From contig CANGJI010000004.1 of the NCBI GenBank assembly GCA_947454135.1, positions 26,858 through 90,857 of the forward strand: 64,000 nucleotides of DNA. Reading direction: 5' to 3'. Shown piece after piece: positions 45,796-55,014 of the stretch. Both the position numbers and the translations under genes were made by a program. This stretch comes from Sphingomonadaceae bacterium (lineage in GTDB: Bacteria > Pseudomonadota > Alphaproteobacteria > Sphingomonadales > Sphingomonadaceae). Within the stretch, counting starts at the first letter, position 1. Each line of letters starts with the position of its first letter. The notes below the pieces were generated by a model. The model did not search any database. It had not been told where the DNA came from and saw only the letters and a list, made by a program, of their open reading frames with translations.

Positions 45796-46557
45796 ATGAC
45801 TGACGCATCCCGTATCTGGACCGCCGCGCTGATTGTCGTGGGCGATGAGATTCTCTCTGGCCGCACGCATGACAAGAACATTGCGCAAGTGGCGACGTGG
45901 CTTGGCGTGCAGGGCATTCGGCTGCGCGAAGTGCGCGTGGTGCCCGATGACATGGCGGCGATCATCGAGGCAGTGAACGCGCTTCGCGCGCGCAACGACT
46001 ACCTGTTCACCACGGGCGGCATTGGGCCGACGCATGATGACATCACGGTCGACGCCGTGGCCGAGGCGCTGGGCGTGGCGGTGGTCATCCATCCCGAGGC
46101 GGAGGCGATGCTGACGCGCTATTACGAGACGCGCGGCGGCATCAATCCGGCGCGGCTGCGCATGGCGCGCGTGCCTGAAGGCGCGGATCTCATCCCGAAC
46201 CGTCTCTCCGGCGCGCCGGGGATCAAGGTGGGCAACGTGTTCCTGATGGCGGGCGTGCCCGGCATCACGGCGCAGATGCTCGATGGGCTGACAGGGACAC
46301 TGGAAGGCGGCGCACCGCTCCTTTCGACCACGGTCGGCTGCTGGGTTGCCGAGAGCGAAGTGGCAGATCTGCTGCGCGAGACCGAGAAGGCGCACACAGA
46401 ATGCCAGATCGGCAGCTATCCGTTCTTCCGCGAGGGGCGCGTAGGCGCGAACTTCGTCATCCGCTCGACCGATCAGACGGTGCTAGATACCGTTGCGCAA
46501 GTGCTGGCGGACGGCCTCAACGCGCTTGGCCGCACTGCGGTGCCGGGGGGCATCTGA
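45796..46557 (+). CDS. CinA-like molybdopterin-binding (MoCF) domain protein
   Basis: A 253-residue protein made only of the MoCF/MogA-like domain that forms the N-terminal half of CinA (VGDEILSGRTHDKN near the start, TTGGIGPTHDDIT at about 74-86). The C-terminal nicotinamide-nucleotide amidase domain of full CinA is absent; stand-alone forms like this are common in alphaproteobacteria and may have ADP-ribose pyrophosphatase activity. The ATG at 45796 is used, without a strong ribosome site. The stop overlaps the beginning of the following lipoprotein gene, suggesting coupled translation. Confidence 0.88.
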   Translation: MTDASRIWTAALIVVGDEILSGRTHDKNIAQVATWLGVQGIRLREVRVVPDDMAAIIEAVNALRARNDYLFTTGGIGPTHDDITVDAVAEALGVAVVIHPEAEAMLTRYYETRGGINPARLRMARVPEGADLIPNRLSGAPGIKVGNVFLMAGVPGITAQMLDGLTGTLEGGAPLLSTTVGCWVAESEVADLLRETEKAHTECQIGSYPFFREGRVGANFVIRSTDQTVLDTVAQVLADGLNALGRTAVPGGI

Positions 46558-47108
46558 TCAAGCGACGCGCAGCCGCAGCGGGCCTCGCGCTCGCGCTCGC
46601 CGCCTGTACGCCTACGCTCTCCCGCTTCGAAAACACGCTTTCCGCAAACGACAGCGCCACCGCCGCACTGAGGCAGTGGTGCGCGGCGAGAGGGATTGCC
46701 GCACCTGCCGAAATCGTGGCCGACAGCGATCGCAGCGAGCAGGAGGCAGCCTCGCCCGCCACGCGCGCGATACTGGGCGCAGCGCTGGATGAGCCGATCG
46801 CCTTCCGCCACGTGCGCCTGCGCTGCGGCGGCACGGTACTATCCGATGCAAAGAACTGGTACGTCCCCGCCCGGCTTACGCCAGCGATGAACACGGCGCT
46901 GGAGACGACCAGGACACCTTTCGGCACTGTGGTCCAGCCGCTGGGCTTCCACCGCGAACGGCTGGAGAGCCGCCGAGGCCGCGCAGCGGAATGTCCGGCG
47001 CGGACCGTCCTGTCCCACAAGGCCGTGCTGCGCCTGCCGGATGGACGCGCCTTCAGCCTCGTCGCCGAGTGCTACACCGAGGCCAATCTCAAGCGCTTCA
47101 TCCGATAA
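46554..47108 (+). CDS. Hypothetical lipoprotein with apparent non-standard start codon
   Basis: The product (about 184 residues) opens with a basic stretch (IKRR), a hydrophobic run and the lipobox ALAAC, so it is a lipoprotein. The only ATG/GTG/TTG start in frame is ATG 46401, which would put 50 implausible residues, in a shadow of the CinA-like gene, in front of the signal. The natural beginning coincides with CTG 46554 or ATC 46557, a few bases after GGGGGG and overlapping the CinA stop. I therefore place the start at CTG with reserve. Four cysteines remain in the mature part (two disulphides possible). No family is recognised. Confidence 0.6.
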   Translation: MIKRRAAAAGLALALAACTPTLSRFENTLSANDSATAALRQWCAARGIAAPAEIVADSDRSEQEAASPATRAILGAALDEPIAFRHVRLRCGGTVLSDAKNWYVPARLTPAMNTALETTRTPFGTVVQPLGFHRERLESRRGRAAECPARTVLSHKAVLRLPDGRAFSLVAECYTEANLKRFIR

Positions 47109-47189
47109 TCAGACCGTTTTGACATCCGCCAATTTGCGGGCGGCTGATCCGCGCTACGTCGCTCCCGGGACCTGCATGGAGCTGCATTT

Positions 47190-48572
47190 ATGCCAAGCGA
47201 TCATATCGCTGTGGGTTACCCGCCGATTCGTCTGAAGACCCGCCACGCGCTCGCCATGCTGCCGCTGGCAGCCGCGCTCACCACGCTCCTCATCGCCCGC
47301 CCGGCACAAGCGGTGCCAAGCTATGCCGAGCAGACCGGACAGCCCTGCCAGGCCTGCCATGTCGGCGGGTTCGGGCCGCAGCTCACACCATTCGGGCGCG
47401 AGTTCAAGCTGGGCGGCTACACCTTGCGGACCAAGCCGTTCAATGTGCCGCTGTCAGCGATGGCGATCGGCTCGTTCACGCATACGCGCAAGGATCAGGT
47501 GCCCGCACCCGATCACCTCAGGAGCAATGACAACTTCGCCTTCGATCAGGGAAGCATCTTCCTCGCGGGCGGGGTTGGCCAGCATTTCGGCGGCTTTGCG
47601 CAAGTGACGTATGACGGGGTCGGGCGGCAGTGGTCGTGGGACAACGTCGATCTGCGCGCGGTCACGCAGGGCAAGGTCTTCGGCAAGGACGCGGTGTTCG
47701 GCCTGTCGCTGAACAACAGTCCGACCACGCAGGACGTCTGGAACACGACGCCTGCCTGGGGCTTTCCCTATACAGATACCGGGGTATCGGGCACGCCCGG
47801 CGCAGCGGCGCTGATCGACGGGCGGCTTGCGCAGAACACGCTGGGCCTGTCCACCTACAGCTGGATCGACCACAAGCTCTACATCGAGGCCGGGGCCTAT
47901 ACTTCGCCCCGAGCGGGCACCTTGCGCTGGCTGGGCGCGGATCCCGCCGATCCGGGCGATATTCACGGCCTCGCGCCTTATGGCCGGGTGGCGTGGCAGC
48001 ATAACACTGCCGGAGGCGGAACGCTCGAAGTCGGCGCCTTCGCACTCAAGGCCGCGCTCAATCCGGGGCGCGACCGTTCGACCGGACTGACCGACCACTA
48101 TTCGGACGTGGGGCTCGATCTGTCCTGGTACAAGCCCGATGCCAACGGCAACACCTTCACCGTCGACATGCGCTATGTGCATGAAAAAGCGGGCCTGCAC
48201 GCAACCTGCCTGCTGGCTCTGGCACCGGCGCAGTGCGCCGAAGTGACGCTGGACGAATGGCGCGGCACTTTGGGCTACAACTGGCGCGGCAAGGTCGGGG
48301 CGACGGTCAGCCTGTTCGCCACGGGCGGGCGGCCGAACGGCTTTCTCTATGGCGGCAGCGGCCGGCCCGACAGCAACGGCGTGATGGCGCAGATCGACTA
48401 TACCCCGTGGGGTGCCGGCAATTCTCCGCTCGGGCCGCGCGCGGCGCTGCGGCTGGGCGCGCAGTTCACCGCCTATGGCCGGTTCGACGGCGCCCGCCAC
48501 AACTACGACGGCGCAGGTGCCAATGCGGCAGACAACAACGCGCTGCGCCTGTTTACCTGGGTCGCCTTCTGA
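47190..48572 (+). CDS. Cyc2-like monoheme cytochrome c fused to an outer-membrane beta-barrel
   Basis: The 460-residue product has a signal peptide (cleavage after AQA, residues 39-41), then one heme c motif CQACH (53-57) in a short segment, then about 380 residues of alternating beta strands ending LFTWVAF, with the terminal Phe of outer-membrane barrels. The heme segment fits the Cyc2 signature almost throughout: P-S-Y-A-x-Q-T-G before the motif, and P-x-L-x-x-F-G-R-x-F-K-x-x-G-Y after it. Cyc2 proteins are fused cytochrome-porins that take electrons from Fe(II) at the cell surface; homologues also occur in bacteria not known to oxidise iron. GGAG precedes ATG 47190, and a TTGACA box lies at about 47120. 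No other cytochrome is encoded nearby. Confidence 0.85.
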   Translation: MPSDHIAVGYPPIRLKTRHALAMLPLAAALTTLLIARPAQAVPSYAEQTGQPCQACHVGGFGPQLTPFGREFKLGGYTLRTKPFNVPLSAMAIGSFTHTRKDQVPAPDHLRSNDNFAFDQGSIFLAGGVGQHFGGFAQVTYDGVGRQWSWDNVDLRAVTQGKVFGKDAVFGLSLNNSPTTQDVWNTTPAWGFPYTDTGVSGTPGAAALIDGRLAQNTLGLSTYSWIDHKLYIEAGAYTSPRAGTLRWLGADPADPGDIHGLAPYGRVAWQHNTAGGGTLEVGAFALKAALNPGRDRSTGLTDHYSDVGLDLSWYKPDANGNTFTVDMRYVHEKAGLHATCLLALAPAQCAEVTLDEWRGTLGYNWRGKVGATVSLFATGGRPNGFLYGGSGRPDSNGVMAQIDYTPWGAGNSPLGPRAALRLGAQFTAYGRFDGARHNYDGAGANAADNNALRLFTWVAF

Positions 48573-48579
48573 CAAACGA

Positions 48580-48611
48580 AAAGGCCGGGAAGGTTACCCT
48601 TCCCGGCCTTT
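48580..48611. terminator. Bidirectional terminator between the Cyc2-like gene and rplA
   Basis: A perfect 14-bp stem (AAAGGCCGGGAAGG, 48580-48593, with CCTTCCCGGCCTTT, 48598-48611) closes a 4-base loop. On the minus strand it is followed by TTTTCGTTTG, a good T-run for ending the rplK-rplA message; on the plus strand the run is short. Confidence 0.85.
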
Positions 48612-48636
48612 CGTTGTGCGATTTGCGCAGAGCGGA

Positions 48637-49335
48637 TCAGCCGCCGTGGACTTCCGCCACGTCAACCTTGAGGCCCGGGCCCATCGACGAGGACAGACCG
48701 ACCTTGCGCAGGTACTTGCCCTTGGCGCCAGCCGGCTTCGCCTTGATGATCGCATCGACGAACGCATCGAAGTTGGCGCGCAGCGCCTCGTTCGAGAAGC
48801 TCATCTTGCCGATGCCGCCGTGGATGATGCCCGCCTTTTCGACGCGGAACTCGATCTGGCCGGCCTTCGCCGCCTTGACCGCATCCGCGACGTTCGGCGT
48901 GACAGTGCCGAGCTTCGGGTTCGGCATCAGGCCCTTGGGGCCCAGCACCTTGCCGAGGCGGCCGACGATGCCCATCATGTCGGGCGTCGCGATCACGCGG
49001 CCATAGTCGAGGTTGCCGTTCTGCATGTCCTCGAGCAGGTCTTCGGCGCCAACCTTGTCGGCACCAGCGGCCAGAGCGGCTTCAGCCTTGTCACCGCGCG
49101 CGAACACGGCAACCTTGACGTCCTTGCCGGTGCCCGAGGGCAGCGTGACCATACCGCGGACCATCTGGTCAGCGTGGCGCGGATCGACGCCGAGGTTGAG
49201 CGCAACCTCGATCGATTCGTCGAACTTGGTGCGCTTCAGATCCTTGAGGAGCTGGATCGCCTCATCGACGCCATAGAGCTTCTGGTTGTCGCCCAGCTTT
49301 TCCGCGAGGGCCTTCTTGTTCTTGGTCATCTTCAT
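48637..49335 (-). CDS. rplA: Large ribosomal subunit protein L1
   Basis: The 232-residue protein has the full L1 pattern, including the [19 protein letters not shown] segment and the signature around [15 protein letters not shown]. It binds 23S rRNA at the mobile L1 stalk and represses translation of its own operon by binding the leader. It starts four bases after rplK with GGAGGG upstream. A strong terminator follows. rplJ-rplL are not in the window. Confidence 0.97.
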   Translation of the reverse strand: MKMTKNKKALAEKLGDNQKLYGVDEAIQLLKDLKRTKFDESIEVALNLGVDPRHADQMVRGMVTLPSGTGKDVKVAVFARGDKAEAALAAGADKVGAEDLLEDMQNGNLDYGRVIATPDMMGIVGRLGKVLGPKGLMPNPKLGTVTPNVADAVKAAKAGQIEFRVEKAGIIHGGIGKMSFSNEALRANFDAFVDAIIKAKPAGAKGKYLRKVGLSSSMGPGLKVDVAEVHGG

Positions 49336-49339
49336 TGGA

Positions 49340-49768
49340 TCAGCCCTCCACCTGCAGGCCCATGGCGCGAGCCGAGCCTTCGATGATCTTGATCGCCGCG
49401 TCTTCGTCGTTGGCGTTCAGATCCTTCATCTTGAGCTGAGCGACTTCGGCGAGCTGGGCGCGCGTGATCTTGCCTGCGGAGATCTTGCCGGGCTCCTTCG
49501 AGCCGGACTTGAGGCCGAGAACCTTCTTGATGAGGAAGGTCGCCGGCGGCGTCTTCGTCACGAAGGTGAACGACTTGTCCGAATAGACCGTGATGATCGT
49601 GGGCAGCGGGGTGCCCTTTTCGACTTCCTGAGTCGCTGCGTTGAATTCCTTGCAGAAACCCATGATGTTGACACCGCGCTGACCGAGCGCAGGCCCGATC
49701 GGCGGCGAGGGCTTCGCTTCACCAGCTGCAACCTGCAGCTTGATGTAACCATCAATTTTCTTGGCCAC
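49340..49768 (-). CDS. rplK: Large ribosomal subunit protein L11
   Basis: A 142-residue L11 ([15 protein letters not shown] at the N-terminus, [18 protein letters not shown] next), which forms the GTPase-associated stalk base. The start is GTG 49768 with GGAGG seven bases upstream; the open frame before it is leader. Usually nusG lies directly upstream, but here a large gene on the opposite strand separates them, so rplK-rplA must have their own promoter in 49769-50060. Confidence 0.97.
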   Translation of the reverse strand: MAKKIDGYIKLQVAAGEAKPSPPIGPALGQRGVNIMGFCKEFNAATQEVEKGTPLPTIITVYSDKSFTFVTKTPPATFLIKKVLGLKSGSKEPGKISAGKITRAQLAEVAQLKMKDLNANDEDAAIKIIEGSARAMGLQVEG

Positions 49769-49791
49769 GATTGGCCTCCTTTCGTCCTGTT

Positions 49792-49808
49792 GGAGCCGGA
49801 AAGGCTCC
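49792..49808 (-). promoter_or_regulatory. Leader hairpin before rplK (candidate L1 autoregulatory site)
   Basis: On the minus strand GGAGCC-TTTCC-GGCTCC forms a 6-bp hairpin 24 bases before the rplK start, next to the ribosome site. A second, larger stem lies upstream (GGATG...GCATCC with CCCA/TGGG inside, 49819-49846). L1 represses rplKA in other bacteria through such a leader; assignment here is by position only. Confidence 0.35.
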
Positions 49809-50048
49809 GCAGAGTGAGCGGTCAGACGGATGCAGCCCAACAGAACTGGGCATCCTCCCGCACGGAATCAGACGAGGGCAGCCCTCGCCGGAAGTGGGCG
49901 CGCATAGCGGGGGAGCGCGGGTTTGGCAATGGGCAGCCGCAGGAGCGGGCCGCGACAAGAGTGCAGCCCAAATCGGTGCGAGCAGTCGTTGCGCTTTGGC
50001 GGTGTTCGGTTATCCCTTAGTTCTTCGATCGATTTTCCGGGGCCCCAC

Positions 50049-52844
50049 TTGCACAAACAGCTATTCGGCGCAGTCGTCATTTCCACGCTCGCCAGCACTG
50101 CGGCCCAGGCCGGAGACAAGGTTCTCGTCGCGCCCGTACCGGCGTGGGTCAACCAGGCCCCGCCCGTGCTCAAGGCCGACAGCGCGGTGCGCTTCGACGA
50201 GCAGGTGCAGGTCGATGGTGACACCACCACCGTCTATATCGACACGATGCGCCAGGCCTCTAGCCCCGAGGCGCTGCTGCAGATGGGAACGCTCACGCTC
50301 GGCTGGCAGCCCGATCATGGCGACCTCACGCTGCACAAGCTGGAGATCATCCGCGGCAATACCGTGATCGATGCGCTTGGCAAGGGTGAGGGGATCACCG
50401 TGATCCGGCGCGAGGCGGGGCTGGAACGGCTAATGGTCGATGGCCAGCTCACCGCGGTCAAGCATATCGAAGACCTGCGCGTGGGCGACGTGCTGCGCAT
50501 GGTGTTCAGCCTGTCCGAGCGCGACAGCGCACTAGCGGGCCACGTGCAGGACGGGCTGGTGCTGCTGCCGGCCCCGATCAAGGTCGGCTTCGGCCGAGCG
50601 CGGCTGGTCTGGAAGACGGCGAATCCGCTGACCGTGAAATCGCTCGCGCCGGGCGTGACTCCGGTGCCCAAGCCGATCGACGCGGTCTGGAGCGAGATCG
50701 TGGTGCCGCTGCCCGTGGCGAAGCTGCCCGATGCGGCCAAGAACGCGCCGAGCCGGTTCACTCCGCTGCCGCTGATCCAGTTCACCACCTTCCCGGACTG
50801 GGCCTCGGTCGCCAAGGTGATGGGGCCGCTCTATGCCGTGAAGGGCACGATCGCGCCCGGGTCCGACCTTGCCGCCCGCGTCGATGCCATCGCCGCCCGC
50901 TCACCCGATCCGGTGCGCCGCATGGCCGATGCGCTGCGGCTGGTGCAGGACGAAGTGCGCTATGAACTGATCGCGATGGGCAACGGCAACTATGTGCCGC
51001 AGGCTCCGGCCGACACGTGGTCCAAGCGCTACGGCGATTGCAAGGCCAAGACGCTGCTGCTGCTCGCCATACTCGACCGGCTGGGCATCAAGGCCGAACC
51101 GGTCATGGCCAACAGCAAACGCGGCGATGCCGTGCGCGATATGGTACCGGCTGCGCTCGCGTTCGATCACGTCTTCGTCCACGCGCGTGTGGGCGAGGAG
51201 GACTTCTGGCTTGATGGCACGATGCTCGGCTCGCGCCTTGCCGATATCCGCGACGTGCCGCGCTATGGCTACGTGCTGCCGATGGGCGGCTCGATCGAAG
51301 GCAGCAAGCCCGAACTGTTCGCGCTGCCGCTGCGCGCGCATACCCGGCCGGATATCGAGGCAGACCTTGCCTACGACATGACCGCCGGGCCGCACCTCGC
51401 CACGCCTTATCACCTCACGCTGCGCTACAACGGCACCTATGCCGCGTCCTACAAGGTCGATCCCGGCCCGAACTACGACGAGAAGCTGACGAGCTTTGCC
51501 GAAAAGGCCGCGACCAACTGGGTCGGCGATACCTTCGTCGGCAAGGCGCGGTCGGTGTGGGATGCCGATGCGGCAGTGTGGACGCTCGATTTCGACGGCA
51601 TTGCCTACCCCGAGTGGAAATACCGCGACGGGCACTATGCGCTGGCCGTTCCGCCCGGCCTCAAGGTCACTTATGACGCGCCGCGCGACCGGGCGGCATG
51701 GCGCGCGATCCCCGCGCTGATCAGCGATCCCTGGCACGCCAAGCTGCGCACGGCCTGGACCCTGCCGGATGGCGGCAAGGGCGTGACCCTCAGCGGAGCA
51801 GAGCCCGGAATGCTCGACCTCCCCGCCGCCAATTGGCAGCGGCGCCTCGCGCTGGTCAGCGGCACCTTGTCGGAAGACATCGTCTCGCGCGAGAGCGGCG
51901 CCGAAATCGAGCCCGACAAGGCGAGCAGCACCGCCAAGGCGATCTCCGACGCGATGGACCGTACGGCCCGGCTCTCGCTCGATCCCAACTACCCCAAGTG
52001 GTGGGACGACGTGGCGCGGCGCAAGGGCAGCCCGGCGCTCGCCAAGGTCCGCGCGATCCTCGACGCGCGGATTGCCGACAAGCCCGACGACGCCACGCGT
52101 CTGACCGACCGGGCGTGGTTCGAGCGCACCCTGTTCAACTGGGCCGCAGCCGAAGCGGACTACACCCGCGCGATTACCGTGGACGCCTCGGCAGACCGGT
52201 ACCTCAAGCGTTCGGACCTGCGCAGCAAGATCGGCGACCGCGCCGGCTCGCTCGCCGACGCGCAGGCGGCCTATGACCTCGAACAGGGCAATGCAGACGC
52301 GCGCAGCACGCTGTCCTACGAGCTGATCGAGGCGGGCAAGGTCGACGAAGGGCTCGACCTGCTCTCGGCCGATCTCGACATCACGACCGACGACGGGATG
52401 TCGAACTTCCTCGAGAAGATCGACCGGCTCGAGCAGGCCGACCGCCATGATGAGGCACTCGCCATGCTCGACGAGGCGCTGGAGAAGCGCGTCTCATCGG
52501 CCAAGCTGCGCAATGCGCGCTGCTGGTACCTCGCCCTGCGCAACACCGCGCTCGATACTGCGCTGGCCGATTGCAACAAGGCGATCGAACTCGATTCCGA
52601 CCCGGCGATGTACATGGACAGCCGCGCGCTGGTGCACTTCCGCGCCGGTCGCCTGAAGGAGGCCATGGCCGACTACGAAGCCGCGCTGGCGGCGGAGCCG
52701 GAACAGACCGCATCACTGTTCATGGCCGGAATCGTGGCCGACCGCATGGGCGACAAGGCCAAGGCAGCGGCGTTCAGCAAGGCGGCGAAGACGGTGTACC
52801 CTGACGTGGGGCACTTCTATGCGCACTACGGGATCAAGCCGTAG
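50049..52844 (+). CDS. Exported DUF3857 / transglutaminase-like / TPR protein
   Basis: From TTG 50049 the product has 931 residues: signal peptide (cleavage near AQA, residue 22), DUF3857 domain (about 40-210), transglutaminase-like domain with Cys331 in YGDCKAKT, His about 374 in FDHVFVHAR and Asp about 389 in FWLDGT (complete Cys-His-Asp set), a beta-rich DUF2569/DUF3858-like part, and TPR repeats from about 690 to the end. It should be a periplasmic or surface thiol protease or amidase-like enzyme of unknown substrate. The frame is open to 49923, but the signal peptide decides the start. It lies antisense between nusG and rplK. Confidence 0.85.
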   Translation: MHKQLFGAVVISTLASTAAQAGDKVLVAPVPAWVNQAPPVLKADSAVRFDEQVQVDGDTTTVYIDTMRQASSPEALLQMGTLTLGWQPDHGDLTLHKLEIIRGNTVIDALGKGEGITVIRREAGLERLMVDGQLTAVKHIEDLRVGDVLRMVFSLSERDSALAGHVQDGLVLLPAPIKVGFGRARLVWKTANPLTVKSLAPGVTPVPKPIDAVWSEIVVPLPVAKLPDAAKNAPSRFTPLPLIQFTTFPDWASVAKVMGPLYAVKGTIAPGSDLAARVDAIAARSPDPVRRMADALRLVQDEVRYELIAMGNGNYVPQAPADTWSKRYGDCKAKTLLLLAILDRLGIKAEPVMANSKRGDAVRDMVPAALAFDHVFVHARVGEEDFWLDGTMLGSRLADIRDVPRYGYVLPMGGSIEGSKPELFALPLRAHTRPDIEADLAYDMTAGPHLATPYHLTLRYNGTYAASYKVDPGPNYDEKLTSFAEKAATNWVGDTFVGKARSVWDADAAVWTLDFDGIAYPEWKYRDGHYALAVPPGLKVTYDAPRDRAAWRAIPALISDPWHAKLRTAWTLPDGGKGVTLSGAEPGMLDLPAANWQRRLALVSGTLSEDIVSRESGAEIEPDKASSTAKAISDAMDRTARLSLDPNYPKWWDDVARRKGSPALAKVRAILDARIADKPDDATRLTDRAWFERTLFNWAAAEADYTRAITVDASADRYLKRSDLRSKIGDRAGSLADAQAAYDLEQGNADARSTLSYELIEAGKVDEGLDLLSADLDITTDDGMSNFLEKIDRLEQADRHDEALAMLDEALEKRVSSAKLRNARCWYLALRNTALDTALADCNKAIELDSDPAMYMDSRALVHFRAGRLKEAMADYEAALAAEPEQTASLFMAGIVADRMGDKAKAAAFSKAAKTVYPDVGHFYAHYGIKP

Positions 52845-52901
52845 CCGTTCCTCGAAACCGGCGGATTGGCATGTGCCGGAGCAACCCGGCACAGCCACCC
52901 C

Positions 52902-53438
52902 TTACTTGACGAGTTCGACTTCCTCGAAGCTCAGCTCGACCGGCGTCGCGCGGCCGAAGATCGAGACGGCGACCTTGACGCGCTGCTTCTCGAAATCGAG
53001 CTCTTCCACGGTGCCGTTGAACGAGGCGAACGGGCCGGCGTTGACCTTGACCGAATCGCCGATCTCGTAATCCACGAGCACCTGCTTGCGCGGCTCGGCA
53101 GCGGCGGCTTCACGCGCACCGAAGTAGCGGGCGGCTTCCTTGTCGGAAATCGGCTGCGGCTTGTTGTTGTTGCCGAGGAACCCGGTGACCTTGGGCGTGT
53201 TCTTGACGAGGTGGTAGATGTCGTCGTTCATCGCCAGCTTGGCGAGCACGTAGCCCGGCATGAACTTGCGCTCGACCTGGACCTTCTTGCCGCGCTTCAC
53301 TTCGGTCACGGTTTCGGTCGGCACTTCGACCGCCTCGACCAGCTGCGACAGGCCGATGCGTTCGGCTTCGGCGAGGATGGCTTCCTTCACCTTGTTTTCG
53401 AAGCCGGAGTAGGCGTGAATGATGTACCAGCGAGCCAT
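52902..53438 (-). CDS. nusG: Transcription termination/antitermination protein NusG
   Basis: A 178-residue NusG with NGN domain (RWYIIHAYSGFENKV at the start, FMPGYVLAKL near 60-70) and C-terminal KOW domain (GDSVKVNAGPFASFNGTV, about 127-144). It binds RNA polymerase and couples it with Rho or ribosomal S10. AAGGAC precedes the ATG. It is 49 bases after secE on the same strand, the normal order. Confidence 0.97.
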   Translation of the reverse strand: MARWYIIHAYSGFENKVKEAILAEAERIGLSQLVEAVEVPTETVTEVKRGKKVQVERKFMPGYVLAKLAMNDDIYHLVKNTPKVTGFLGNNNKPQPISDKEAARYFGAREAAAAEPRKQVLVDYEIGDSVKVNAGPFASFNGTVEELDFEKQRVKVAVSIFGRATPVELSFEEVELVK

Positions 53439-53487
53439 GACTTAAGTCCTTGGGAAAATCGGGGAGTGCGTGATCAGGCGCCGACTA

Positions 53488-53685
53488 TCAAGCCAACGAC
53501 AGGAGCGAGCGCACGATCAGGCTGAAAATCGAATCGATACCGAGGAAGAACACGGCGAGGATGAACATCATGATGCCGACGAAGATCGCGGTAGACGTCG
53601 TCTCGGCGCGGGTCGGCCAGATCACCTTGCGCGCTTCGGCGCGGACCTGGTTGATGAATTCACCGGGGCTGATCTTTGCCATCAC
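53488..53685 (-). CDS. secE: Preprotein translocase subunit SecE
   Basis: A 65-residue, single-membrane-span SecE: an N-terminal amphipathic helix (SPGEFINQVRAEARKVIWPTRAE, with the conserved W-P-T) and one hydrophobic helix (FVGIMMFILAVFFLGI). It holds SecY together in the translocon. AGGA precedes the ATG. secE-nusG order is conserved; the tRNA-Trp that commonly precedes secE is 1.5 kb upstream, behind the alcohol dehydrogenase gene. Confidence 0.95.
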   Translation of the reverse strand: MMAKISPGEFINQVRAEARKVIWPTRAETTSTAIFVGIMMFILAVFFLGIDSIFSLIVRSLLSLA

Positions 53686-53883
53686 GTAGTCCTGCTCTCG
53701 CTTGCGCCGGGAGGGGCGCCTTCACGGCTTCCGGCTAGGCCTCATCGCCGCCCCGGACAGGTCCGGGAGGGGCAGGTGAAGTTTCCGATGTCGGAAGAAG
53801 CACGGCATTTAAGCGTTAGGCACGCCGTTGGCAAGGTGGGACGAGTCGTTTGCGGCACGCGCGGAAGGGCGCGTACCGGACGA

Positions 53884-53947
53884 CACCAGCCCGGCCACGC
53901 ACAACGTACAATTCCGTTGGGTGGCCGGGCGGGGGAGCGGGCTGGTG
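53884..53947. repeat. Long imperfect inverted repeat after the alcohol dehydrogenase gene
   Basis: CACCAGCCCGGCCAC (53884-53898) pairs with GTGGCCGGG (53921-53929) and CGGGCTGGTG (53938-53947), with an eight-base insertion in the second arm, and CAACG/CGTTG pair inside the loop. It starts 20 bases beyond the dehydrogenase stop and could terminate that message before secE; no T-run follows. Confidence 0.45.
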
Positions 53948-53967
53948 CCGCCATCCGCGTGAGCGGA

Positions 53968-55014
53968 TCAGATCGTCGCCGTGTCGATCACGAAGCGGTA
54001 GCGCACATCGCTCTTGAGCATCCGCTGGTAGGCGCCCTCGATCTCTTCCATGCGAATCAGCTCGATGTCGGAGACGACGCCGTGCTCGGCGCAGAAATCG
54101 AGCATCTCCTGCGTTTCCGCGATGCCGCCGATAAGCGAGCCGGCAAGGCTTCGGCGGCGCGTGAGGAAGTGGAACAGCGTGGGCATCGGGTGCGGCTTTT
54201 CCGGCCCGCCGACCATGACCATCGTCCCGTCGCGCGCCAGCGTGAGGAGGTAGGGATCGAGATCGTGGCTGTGCGACACGGTGTTGATGATGAGATCGAG
54301 GCTCTCGCGCGCGGCCTTCATCGCGGCCTTGTCGGTCGAGACCACGACATGGTGCGCGCCAAGCTCGCGGATCACCGGTTCCTTGGCGGGATTGGTGGTG
54401 AACGCGGTCACTTCCGCACCCAGCGCGCGCGCCAGCTTGACCGCCATGTGGCCGAGCCCGCCGATGCCGACGACGCCGACGCGCTTGCCCGGCCCGGCCT
54501 GCCAGTGGCGCAGCGGCGACCAGGTGGTGATCCCGGCGCAGAGCAGCGGTGCAACCGCGGCGAGCTGCTCTTTCGGGTGGCGGATGGCCAGAACATAGGC
54601 CTGATCGACGACGATGACCTGCGAATAGCCGCCCAGCGTGTGGCCCGGCGCATCGCGGGTGGGCGAATTGTAGGTGCCGGTCATCCCGCTCTCGCAGAAC
54701 TGCTCCAGCCCTTCCCCGCACGAGGCGCAAGTCCGGCAGCTGTCGACGATGCAGCCGACGCCGACCAGATCGCCAGCCGCGAATCGGGTGACGGCGCTGC
54801 CGACCGCGCTGACCGTGCCGACGATCTCGTGCCCCGGGACGCACGGATAGAGCGTGCCGCCCCATTCGCTGCGCACGGTATGGAGATCCGAATGGCAGAC
54901 GCCGCAAAAGGCGATCTCGATCACCACATCGTCCGGGCCCGCCTCGCGGCGATCGATGATAAAGGGCCCGAGCGGCTGGTCGGCGGCGTGGGCGGCATAA
55001 GCCTTGACGTTCAT
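53968..55014 (-). CDS. Zinc-dependent NAD(P) alcohol dehydrogenase (YahK/CAD-like)
   Basis: A 348-residue medium-chain dehydrogenase. Catalytic zinc ligands are in FCGVCHSDLH and PGHEIVG; structural zinc cysteines in SCRTCASCGEGLEQFC; the cofactor motif is GIGGLGHMAVK. It resembles cinnamyl-alcohol/aldehyde reductases of the YahK/AdhC group that reduce aldehydes with NADPH. ATG 55014 is chosen by family length; no strong ribosome site. It lies between tRNA-Trp and secE on the same strand, an unusual place. Its specific substrate is not known. Confidence 0.92.
   Translation of the reverse strand: MNVKAYAAHAADQPLGPFIIDRREAGPDDVVIEIAFCGVCHSDLHTVRSEWGGTLYPCVPGHEIVGTVSAVGSAVTRFAAGDLVGVGCIVDSCRTCASCGEGLEQFCESGMTGTYNSPTRDAPGHTLGGYSQVIVVDQAYVLAIRHPKEQLAAVAPLLCAGITTWSPLRHWQAGPGKRVGVVGIGGLGHMAVKLARALGAEVTAFTTNPAKEPVIRELGAHHVVVSTDKAAMKAARESLDLIINTVSHSHDLDPYLLTLARDGTMVMVGGPEKPHPMPTLFHFLTRRRSLAGSLIGGIAETQEMLDFCAEHGVVSDIELIRMEEIEGAYQRMLKSDVRYRFVIDTATI

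Noticed and set aside
50901..52448. Open frame of about 515 codons antisense to the DUF3857 gene
   Set aside because: Shadow frame; the sense frame holds signal peptide, catalytic triad and TPRs.
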